Shown one piece after another: positions 32,186 through 41,503 of a stretch of DNA of 64,000 nt. Origin of the DNA: Cylindrodendrum hubeiense. Taxonomy: Eukaryota > Ascomycota > Sordariomycetes > Hypocreales > Nectriaceae. The notes under the pieces are model-generated. The model worked only from the letters and a program-made list of their open reading frames with translations, made no database searches and was not told the origin of the DNA. Positions within the stretch are counted from its first letter, which is position 1, and each line of letters starts with the position of its first letter. The DNA lies in contig JAANBB010000009.1 in NCBI GenBank assembly GCA_014621425.1, positions 248,001 through 312,000 on the forward strand, in the 5' to 3' direction. A program made the translations under genes and the position numbers.

Positions 32186-34237
32186 CACCTGGCTGTCCAT
32201 CTCATCCGACCTCAACCAACAGAGCCTGGTGGGAATCCTTTCCGGCAATGCTTCCAGCGTTCGCTTCTAGCAGCATTAACGCTCAAGGGAAACCCGGGAT
32301 GGACCTCCCACCTGCCAGGCAAAGATAGCCTTCTCTGCCAAGCGGGTCAAATCCATATCACCTTCGACTTCAATGTCACTCCCGACAAGATTGCTCAGTT
32401 TGCTGGCGACAAAGCCTGCGTCGCATGGAATGCCCGAAGCTGTCTCGATTCCAAGTTCCTCACGAGTTGGAACACCAGACTCGCATTCGGGAGCCCAGTT
32501 GAGCTTCCGAATATTGTCTCATCTGAATCCTCCGTTCCTGGGCGGGACATTGCTCTGAAAGTTGATTCTGTCGAGGCTCGTAAGCGTGCTCCACCACCTG
32601 AGCCAACACATTCCGAAATCGAGGCCACCAACTCAAAAGCTCACTCCGTCGAAAAAGCCGTCCAATCTCTCGAGAAGGAGAAAAAAGCTCTTCAACTAGA
32701 CAAAAAGACCCTCCAAGCTGAGAAAAAGGCACTTACGAAGGAGGTTAAGGTGCTCAAGGAGAAGCTCAGGTCGCGGCCTACTGCTGGTGATGCGGCAATG
32801 GAAGCAAAAATTGATGAACTTCAGGCATTAGCTGATCAGCGCCTGGCTGAAATTGGTGTGCTTACGGTCGAAATTGCCAGAGTTACGCCTATTAACTTCA
32901 ACAGCGGTACAGAAGCCGCGCCCTCCGTCCGTGAACTGGAGGATCAGAACGTACGGGAAGACCTCACCCGAGCGTTAAGGGAGCTTTCCCTCACCTCCGC
33001 CAGAAACAAGACTTTGGAGGAACAAGCAACGAAATTGAAGGAAAGACTCAGCGTTGCGCGTGGGACTAATGCTAAGTTTCAAATCACTACCCATTCCATT
33101 GAGGTCCTCAATCAAGAAGTTGCCTCTCTCAACCGATCAATTGAAGAGAAAAAGAGTACGATTTCGCGGATGGAAAATGAGATTCAGGACCTCGGTGACC
33201 TACGATTTGAGGCTCAGCTCGTTAGTCAACTTCAAGGCGAGTTACAGACAGCTCAGATGGTCGCAAGCGAAAATCTTGAACTACGCGACAAATTGGAAAT
33301 CCTTGAGGGAGAGTTCGTCGATTCGCCAGGTGGAGAAGAACCCGCTCAAGACATTGACTTTGAAGGCACGGGCTAGCAGCTTCTCAAAGATTTCAGTGAG
33401 CTCAACCGGTCCAGCCTGAAGCGAAAGGTGGAGCAGGCCTTATTTGCTGTCGACGGTCCCAGCAAGAGAATGAAGCCATCAACCGAGGTAAACCAGATAA
33501 GCCTTGACCACCCCTCCCTCAGTGGCATAACCCATTACCTATCAGCCGTTCACAACGGAGTGATGCGTGTTGCTGCCACCGGAGGGTTGATCAGCCCTCT
33601 GCATTTTGATGTCACAAAGAGCGGCACCATTGCCATCACCAAACTCGGACTGGAGAGGGCAAATCTTTTCACCGCACACAAGTCGCAGCCTCTCTTGATC
33701 CAAAACTGGACAAAGGAAAAGTCGGCTGAGATGTCTGCGAGAGTTCGGGAGTTGATGCATCGCGGTGGATTTTTCAATTGCGGGCACCTATCTCTTTTGC
33801 GATTAAAGAATGGGCTTGAAAATGGAGGAGAGATGAATCCAGGAAGCCTCGTGGATGCCCTGAACGAAGCGTCTGCTCAGACACTCGACATGCGCCTCCA
33901 AATGAGGGAGTGCATGACAGAGTTTCAATCCAAGCTCAAAAGCCCATGGACCGATGAGGACACTGCAAAGCTGAAGCCATTTCTTCTTTCGCCGTATTCC
34001 AAATACGATGATCGGTGACTCAGTTCACAGACGAAACTTCTACTGGCCGATATGAGAATCGGCGGTCCGCGGGCAAAGATGCATCGCCTCCTGGCAGGTT
34101 TCATAAATTGCTATCACACGTTGATGTGTGCCTCCGAATCTATCAGGAAGGACTCTTGCATCCCGGGACATTACATCGTCCCAAACGCACCGTGGAGTGT
34201 CGAGGAGGATGGCGAGGAACTGAGAGTCGAATCATAG
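32186..34237 (+). pseudogene. Coiled-coil protein gene broken by two in-frame stops
   Basis: One reading frame stays coding-like for 684 codons and is interrupted only by TAG at 33374-33376 and TGA at 34016-34018. Both are explained by a single transition: CAG to TAG, and TGG or CGA to TGA. The first 200 codons have no ATG in frame, so the 5' exon or start is missing; the right end of the TIR element lies 117 bp upstream. The N-terminal part (GWTSHLPGKDSLLCQAGQ, DKACVAWNARSCLDSKF) is globular. The middle (about 32640-33340) is long heptad coiled coil rich in Lys/Glu/Leu. The C-terminal part (FFNCGHLSLLRLKNGL) is globular again. I do not recognise the family. Confidence 0.6.
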
Positions 34238-34465
34238 ATGGGATAGGTGTCAAGTAGACACTATCTACAAAAGAGAAAGTCAATGCTAATTCGGATTGTT
34301 TTGCTTGAGAGTTTACTGGGAAAGTGAAGGCCATGACACAGAATGGGTTTATTTTTAGCTTAACTGCAATTACTCTGCTTAGTAAGAAATTTGAAAGTTG
34401 TCTGAACAATGCGCTGATTTAAAAGCCGGATGTGTTCATGTCGAAGCAGCAGTACTATTTGAGTT

Positions 34466-34764
34466 GAGTATTACTATTTGCACATATCCAAGTTACTATT
34501 CGCACACAAACACAAATTTTGGCACCTAAACCTTAGCTATATCATGATTATATATATCCTTAACCTAAACGCAAATTTTCAATATTAGGGACAAAATATA
34601 ACATTAGGGAATAAATAACTAAAATAAAAAATATGGTATTAGGATGAAAGAATACTAATAATTAGCCTTCCTGGACCCCCCCTGTTCAAATATCATATTC
34701 GGTGTATTACTGGTAATTATCTTTTAAAACAGCTGTACACAGATGTGTCCAAATAATAACAGGG
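34466..34764 (-). mobile_element. hAT-like MITE, copy 2 (inverted relative to copy 1)
   Basis: The reverse complement of this 299-bp AT-rich segment aligns with 12951-13223 end to end, for example ACACATCTGTGTRCAGCTG then AAAAGATAATTACCAG. Subterminal repeats TTACTATTTGCACA and TTACTATTCGCACA lie at its left end, as is common in hAT elements. No clear 8-bp duplication is left. Confidence 0.7.
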
Positions 34765-34769
34765 TTATC

Positions 34770-35700
34770 TTGCACGAGTCAGAGCGTAGAGCTAGCATAC
34801 ATCCTCATCGTGTAGCGGACGGTTGTCGACAGCGTCGTCTTGCTCAGCCTGCTTCAACCTCCTCCGCCGGCTGGTCTGACCCAAACAGTTCAGTGTCGAG
34901 TGTACTATATCAGCATCGGATTTCGCCAGAGTGTAGTGATACTACTTCGACCAGCAAGATCATCCTCCTAGCTCAGGCGTCCAGAGTCGATACTCTGATG
35001 CCTCGCAAGCGGGGCTCGCGTAGGCTCAATGTCGACATCAGCGACAACATTTGGGCTTGAGCTTGAGTACCTGGATTCGTTTCCCTAATGGCCGGAAGGT
35101 GTGTGATAGATGGGATCACGGCCTTGTGATGTCAACCCGCGTCGACCTGCGCCGACACTGGCTGGTGTTGCTTTTGGAAGCGCTTCACGCTTACGCCGGG
35201 ACCTCGGCGAGTCCTGAATGTATGTGGATGTTTCAGGAACTCGTCGCTTGTTCCGGTTCACGGTCGGCCTCGAGTACTGCGGCTGAGGGTGGGTGGTCGA
35301 CGAGATCATGAAAGTGTGCGAATAGCTATACTCTTTGAGTTTCTAACTGCGTCGTAGCGCACGATGTCCACAGGTCATCACGACGACTTCCTCCCTAACG
35401 CCGGCATAACATGACGACGGTCTCGGCCTCACGCACTTCACCGTTGTAGATGGCTTGGGTCCTAGACTGTATCAGCTCTGTGGCGTTTTCCAGGCCTTCT
35501 GGTTCTTTTCGGTATTTACTTTGCGTGTGAGGAAGCCGAAGATATCAGCTTTCGCAACAGCCTGACGCCTTCTCACATCACTGATCCAGTTGTTGTACCA
35601 GACCTCTTTGATCTTCATGACGTCATTTTGAGGTAATACAACGAAGACGTTATATAGCATATTGATATTGATCTTCTTGATGTCATATAGACCTACTGCG
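34770..35700 (-). pseudogene. Relic coding sequence, family unknown
   Basis: Read on the minus strand, 35660-35472 (VWYNNWISDVRRRQAVAKAD) shifts by one base near 35490 into ATELIQSRTQAIYNGEVREA. Coding-like sequence with several stops then continues (SPNVVADVDIEPTRAPLARH). Stops at intervals plus a frameshift indicate a decayed gene, perhaps of a mobile element. No domain is recognised. The segments may not all derive from one gene. Confidence 0.35.
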
Positions 35701-36476
35701 TGAGAACCTCATAGAGTATCTTGATCTTTGCTTTAATATGCCGCTAGCTGTATAAGAGGAGGAGCTCAATACAGTGAAGAAACTGTAGGTACACACAGGG
35801 CCGTAAAGACTGACAAAGATGCCCCGTAAAAGAAAGAGTCAGGCAATGCCTTAAATGTCCCTAGTATCTTGTATAGCTCACGTGTCATCCCTGGCCAGCT
35901 AGTCATAGCCATCCAACACAGGAGAAGTCGTTATAAATGTCGTATTTAATATGGAATGTGGCTGTTTTAGTACTACAAAGCGTCACTTCATGATGACCTC
36001 ATTTTGAAGAAATAGACTTGTGCCGGTGACTTATACCTGCTTAGGCAAGAGCCGCAGCTTTAATGCAGAAAATTCCATGCTGTGACGGCAACTCACTTTC
36101 GACCTCATCACAAGCCCATTGCCGCCTCAAGGTGATAAAATGACTGACATCTCTCTATACATCGTGATCCGAGCCCGCTACTGTCTAAAGATGATGAAGA
36201 CAGTGACACCATTGCTGTAACTAGAGTCCAGGTCGCTTGCAGTGACTTTCTTCGCCAAGAGGTCCGTGTGGGGCACCGGAGGCAAATAATACCGGCCTAC
36301 AGCTCGGAGCATTGCTTAACCTTAGGACTCGCTTATGTGGCATTAGGCCCGGTGGTTTTGACATGAATGGGAGTGAGATTAACATTCGGGGACTTGAATC
36401 AATTTAATAGCTGCAACAGACAAGAAAACACAATCCGGCAACCCCAACGGTGGGTCGCCCATCACCACCCGAATAA
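35701..36476. other. Intergenic, 0.8 kb
   Basis: Nothing recognised; 3' flank of the next MFS gene. Confidence 0.5.
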
Positions 36477-38409
36477 TTAAGCCACAACTCCACCTGTTCC
36501 TAATGCTGCTGCCTCTCTTTCTATCTTCTCTTTTTCCTCTCTTGCTCTGTAAATCTTCAACGACATCGCTACTGGCCTCTGACCAGGGGTCTCGAAAATG
36601 GTGTCGATCTCCTCAAGAGACAACTTGCTGGTTTCCGGGAAAATGAAGTACGCAATGACTCCCTGCAGAGCGTTGTACACAATATAAACGACCCAGATCT
36701 TGTATCCAACCTTCTGTATACCGACACCAATACCATATGTGTGGACAACACCAGCCGCACCCTGGAACATGGCGTAGAGCCCCATACCCTTCGCACGAAG
36801 AGAAAGGGAGAGAACCTCGACGGGGTACAGGTTGTGCATGGTGGCAATGGTACTGGCGCTGCATATTTGGAAGCAGTATACCCACAGAACCATAAGGATG
36901 GCGCTCGCCTTGCTTGGGTTAATGTTGTACTGCCAGCTAGTGATAGTGACAGCAGTCTGGAAAATGACAATCAAAGTAATTCCAGTAAATATGAGGGTTC
37001 TTCGACGGAATTTGTCAATGATGTATGCACCAAACAGTGTGAAAACAAAGTAGAGGCCAGTCGAGCCAAGGTTGATGCCGAGTTGTTCGAGCGTTCCGTC
37101 AATTCCGACTGTCTCGAGCGCGGGAGTAAGATAATAGCCCTGTGGCAACGAAACGTAGTTAGCAACGGTACCATATTAAACCCAGAAGGTTCCTGTGGCT
37201 TTTTTAATGCTTTTCAATCCAATGAGGAGTTTTCTCTCAGTGCCCGAGGTTGGTGTGGCCTCAATTTTCCGAAGCCTCCACCACCGGCGAAAATGACCCT
37301 CACGACAAAATATCATCACAACTTCAATTTTAGTCCAAATGAGCTGAAAATACGCACAATTATGCCTCCGCCGTTCCACTGCTGGAAGACGGAGTAGATT
37401 AGAAGCACTGTTGTGCGGAAGCCGACAGATCGCGTGAAGAAAACGCGGAAGTCATACGCGGCTCGGAGGGTCGTATGGTGCGAGTTTTCGAGGGATTGCT
37501 CGATTTGTGTAATAACCATGCCGACAATGGGATCATTGACATCATTGTTAGTTGTCTGGTACTTTGCAATGACCTCGCGGGCCTTCTGGATCTTCCCTTT
37601 CATCACCAAGTATCGGGGCGATTCCGGGCACCAAAGATATATGGTAACGCAGACAAAGGTGGGGAAGATTGCCTGGAGCATGAACGCAGTACGCCATTGC
37701 CAATCACTCTCCCATCTGGTCAATACCATCATAACTCCGAGCATAAGCAAAGAGCCAACTTGGAAGCAGGCGCCGAAGATGCCGACAATGCGTCCACGGA
37801 GGTGGACAGGAGCCACTTCGGCAACGTACTGAGGAGCCGTGCAAAGAGCTGTACCGAAACCTAAAATAAGACGGCCGGCCATGAGAGTTCCGAGGTTGGG
37901 TGCGTTGCCTTGCATGAAAGCGGCAATGATGGTGAGGAAGTTTCCAACAAAGTTGACACCACGTCGACCGATTACATCGCTGAGGGAGAGGAAAGGAGCT
38001 CCCACGAAGATACCGATCTGCATCAGGGCGTTGATAGTGCTGATGACAACACCAGACGTGGGAAAACCGTAGTACGTATGCCACCGATCAAAGGAATTGA
38101 TACCTCCAACAACTCCCCAATCAACTCCATAAGCGGCCTGGTTGAACCCCATGCAGATCTTTATCATGAAGAGACTTATCAGCGGTCAAATCCCGGTGCC
38201 AATGCTGTCTTCCAATGACTCACCATGATAAGACAGATGCGGAAGCCTGTCCGGGAGTAGATAGTCAGAGACTCTCGTGACTGCCTCAGCAAATCATCCT
38301 CAGTAATTCGGTGAGCGACAACCTCGCCAACGTCAACTCCGAGCTTGCTGGCCTCGGCGACATCATCGTGGTGGTGTGTCGCCTGTTTGCGGTCGTCGTC
38401 CGCCGCCAT
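36477..38409 (-). CDS. MFS sugar transporter (hexose/disaccharide type)
   Basis: Exons 38409-38224, 38158-37358 and 37139-36477 are in phase, giving 549 residues. The N tail is His/Asp-rich and cytosolic. Sugar-porter marks: DWGVVGGINSFDRW after helix 1, SDVIGRRG in loop 2-3, RGRIVG in the middle, CPESPRYLVMKGK at loop 6-7, QQWNGGGII at helix 7, DKFRRR in loop 8-9 and FPETSKLSLEEID after helix 12. The family imports hexoses or oligosaccharides with protons. The second intron (37140-37357) is 218 bp, far longer than the others. It splits GGGII from YYLTPALETVGI, normally contiguous, leaving an intervening Gly. A GH95 fucosidase is transcribed away from it, suggesting fucose or fucosyl-oligosaccharide uptake (inference). 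Confidence 0.87.
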
Positions 38410-39190
38410 TGTCGCAACGCAACTGCAGGTATTCTGGACGAAAGTGTGAAAGAGTCGGGTCCCGAAAATCAGGGTTGACAGGAATCAATTCAATACGACC
38501 GGAAGATTTGATTCGCATAGCTTATATAGAATTGCGAGGTGAGACAAACCCCCAGATCATATGCAGTGCTACCTTTTAGGCATGTCGGCATTTCTCAGCC
38601 ACCCTTCCATACCCCAGCACCTCAAATGGCAGGATAAATCCAGCGCGTGGACTCCCACCGCTATGTGAGTGTCGACTGATTGCGTCTGCTGGTCCAATGG
38701 CCCCTCACTTAGCCGTCCTGTGGCGAGACGATCCAGCAGTGGGGGTCGGACTGCTGGCCCGTGAAGCCATCACGGCAACACTGCCGTCGCGTGCAAGACG
38801 GATCTGAGCACCACGAACCGGTGTAAGACAGGGCCATTGCGAGTTCTCATTGGCCGCATCGGGGAGAATACTCCAACTGCCTGCAGAAGGCTGCGGGGAT
38901 CCCCGCATCAACATGCAATCAATCGTAGTTTTTCCATCCATACAGCTCCCTCGCGCATCAAATGATCCCCCAGACTCGCAAGAACCTGGGGATTTAGCCG
39001 GTCTCCACTGGGCAAGCATGTCATCAGATGATTCACTTTAGGCGCTCGCAGCGGGGATCTTTGTCTTTAACAAGAGCTCGTCGTTCGCCCGACCAATTGA
39101 CACACTCGTCGCATTCCAACGAGCCGGTGCCCAGAAGCACTCCTGGTTATATTGGCGGCATCTCGGCCCTCTGTTCCTAAGACGCATGCA
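38410..39190. promoter_or_regulatory. Divergent promoter with four CreA-like sites
   Basis: The 781-bp spacer between the sugar MFS and the GH95 gene contains CTGGGG (fits CreA consensus SYGGRG) at 38550-38555 (-), 38612-38617 (-), 38968-38973 (-) and 38986-38991 (+). Glucose repression of both genes is plausible. The motif is short, so chance matches are possible. Confidence 0.45.
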
Positions 39191-41503
39191 ATGGAGCAAA
39201 ATGATCAGCGTCTCCATCTCCACTACACGGCGCCGGCTACGGAGTGGAATCAGGCGCTGCCCATCGGTAACGGCCGGCTAGGATGCATGATTCATGGGCG
39301 GCCATCGACCGAGCTATGGCAGCTCAACGAGGACTCTGTCTGGTACGGCGGTCCACAAGAGAGAACGCCGAGTGGTGCGTCTAAGCATCTTGCCACTCTG
39401 CGGCAACTCATCCGGGATGCGAAGCACGCCGAGGCCGAAGAGCTTGTCCGGACGGCTTTTTTTGCCTCGCCAGCGTCAATGAGACACTATGAGCCACTGG
39501 GAACTTGCTTTCTCGAGTTTGGACATGATGGCGAAGTGACCAACTATCGTCGCCTTCTCAATCTTGGATCCGCGGTACATACAGTCAGTTACGACCATGA
39601 CGGTATATCACACGAAAGGCAGAGCTTCGCCAGCTATCCAGACAGTGTGCTTGTTACTCGAATCACATCCTCGAAGCCGGTTCGGTTCGTCATCCGCTTG
39701 AATCGGCTTGGTGAGCAGGAATGGGACTCCAACGAATTCCTTGACAGTGTTACTTCTTTCGACAACCGCATTATCCTACACGCGACTCCGGGTGGTCGCA
39801 ACAGCAATCAGTTATGCATTGCGCTGGGAGTGCGCGTGTATGGAGGCGGGTCTGTGGAAGCAATCGGTGGCAACTTAGTCGTTCACTCCTCGAATTGCTT
39901 AGTTACCATTGGAGCCCATACTACATACAGACACGAGGACCCTGAGCTTGAGGCGCGGCTGAATATCGATGCTGCACGACTGAAGTCTTGGGAGACCCTC
40001 TTAGCCGCACACGTCAAGGACTACCGGCGGCTATTTACAAGGACGAGCCTTAGTATGTGGCCTGATGCAAGCCACATAACTACTGATCAGCGGATCAAGC
40101 ACCATCGAGATCCAGGGCTCGTCGCACTCTACCACAACTACGGGCGCTATCTACTCATCTCATCGAGTCGCCATGGACACAAGGCCTTACCTGCGAATCT
40201 CCAAGGAATATGGAACCCATCGTTCTCTCCAGCGTGGGGTAGCAAGTACACTATCAACATCAACATCCAAATGAATTACTGGCCTGTTAGTCCAACCAAT
40301 CTATTTGAATGTGCGTTGCCCCTGCTCGACCTTCTCCAACGGATGGCCGTCCGAGGGCGGAAAACCGCAAAGGCCATGTATGACTGCAAAGGGTGGTGTG
40401 CCCATCACAACACAGACATATGGGGCGACACCGATACCGCAGATCGCTGGATGCCGTCTACATTATGGCCACTCGGCGGAGTGTGGTTGTGTCTGGGTCT
40501 TATGGAGCAGCTACAGTATCGATACGATCTTCAGCTTCATGAGCAAGCAGCACCTCTGCTTGAGGGATGCATCGAATTTATCCTGGATTTCCTCATCCCC
40601 TCTAAGGATGGCAAGCATTTGGTGACGTGTCCATCACTCTCGCCGGAAAATACCTTCGTCTCGAGTAACGGGTCCGTGGGTATTCTCTGCGAAGGCTCCG
40701 TCATTGACATCACCATCATCCGCATGGCATTTGAACAATACATTTGGACCTATGAGATGCTCCCTCCATCGGAAAAGAGCAATCTCCTTGTGGGAAGAGT
40801 CCAAAATATCCTCAATCCATCCAATCCGCTCGATCCACGCCTACCTGACATCAAGATCAACCCAGCAGGTCTCATCCAGGAATGGGGTCTGGAGGACTAT
40901 GCCGAGCACGAACCAGGGCACCGACATGTGTCCCATCTCTTCGGCCTCTATCCTGGCAACGTCATCCATCCCGACACTACGCCGGAGTTAGCCGCAGCCG
41001 CACGCAAGGTCCTGGATCGCAGAGCTGAGCATGGAGGTGGTCACACGGGATGGAGCCGAGCCTGGCTGTTGAATCTTCACGCGCGCCTCCGAGACGCCGA
41101 AGGGTGCGGCAAGCACATGGACCAACTGCTCGAGAGCTCAACCTTGCCCAACCTGCTTGACAGCCATCCGCCTTTCCAGATTGACGGCAACTTCGGAGGA
41201 TGCACCGGCATACTCGAGTGTCTCGTACAATCGAGACTAGAACGGGACAGCAAAGGGGCGTTTACGGCTATCACTTTGCTCCCAGCGTGCCCAGCCGAAT
41301 GGAGCAGTGGCCGGCTACAGGATGTTGTGATGAAAGGTGGTTGGCTGGTTTCGTTTTCCTGGGAAGAAGGAAAGATCCAACAGCATAGTCTGAAACCAGT
41401 TGAGAGCCGCAATTTAAGAGCAAAGGTTTCAGCCCCATCACAGGAGCCGGTCTGGATACCTTCCGAGACCTCAGAGCCTGGAATGATTATTTTTTACAAG
41501 TAA
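39191..41503 (+). CDS. GH95 alpha-L-fucosidase
   Basis: An intronless frame of 770 residues from ATG at 39191, which is normal GH95 length. The family hydrolyses terminal alpha-1,2-linked L-fucose (or L-galactose) by an inverting mechanism. Visible landmarks: N-terminal beta-sandwich with ALPIGNGRLG and QLNEDSVWYGGP; the linker LPANLQGIWN; NINIQMNYWP near residue 357, whose two Asn correspond to the water-activating pair; HNTDIWGDT near 406; CPSLSPENTF near 480, with the Glu of SPE in the position of the general acid; and DGNFGG near 665, bearing the conserved Asp. No signal peptide is seen, so it probably acts inside the cell on imported oligosaccharides, fitting the divergent transporter. 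Non-ATG extension upstream is not needed. Confidence 0.92.
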   Translation: MEQNDQRLHLHYTAPATEWNQALPIGNGRLGCMIHGRPSTELWQLNEDSVWYGGPQERTPSGASKHLATLRQLIRDAKHAEAEELVRTAFFASPASMRHYEPLGTCFLEFGHDGEVTNYRRLLNLGSAVHTVSYDHDGISHERQSFASYPDSVLVTRITSSKPVRFVIRLNRLGEQEWDSNEFLDSVTSFDNRIILHATPGGRNSNQLCIALGVRVYGGGSVEAIGGNLVVHSSNCLVTIGAHTTYRHEDPELEARLNIDAARLKSWETLLAAHVKDYRRLFTRTSLSMWPDASHITTDQRIKHHRDPGLVALYHNYGRYLLISSSRHGHKALPANLQGIWNPSFSPAWGSKYTININIQMNYWPVSPTNLFECALPLLDLLQRMAVRGRKTAKAMYDCKGWCAHHNTDIWGDTDTADRWMPSTLWPLGGVWLCLGLMEQLQYRYDLQLHEQAAPLLEGCIEFILDFLIPSKDGKHLVTCPSLSPENTFVSSNGSVGILCEGSVIDITIIRMAFEQYIWTYEMLPPSEKSNLLVGRVQNILNPSNPLDPRLPDIKINPAGLIQEWGLEDYAEHEPGHRHVSHLFGLYPGNVIHPDTTPELAAAARKVLDRRAEHGGGHTGWSRAWLLNLHARLRDAEGCGKHMDQLLESSTLPNLLDSHPPFQIDGNFGGCTGILECLVQSRLERDSKGAFTAITLLPACPAEWSSGRLQDVVMKGGWLVSFSWEEGKIQQHSLKPVESRNLRAKVSAPSQEPVWIPSETSEPGMIIFYK

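Noticed and set aside
12951..34764. Starship-type cargo element
   Set aside because: No DUF3435-like tyrosine recombinase captain is recognisable at either end, and the ends are MITE copies with one private target duplication.
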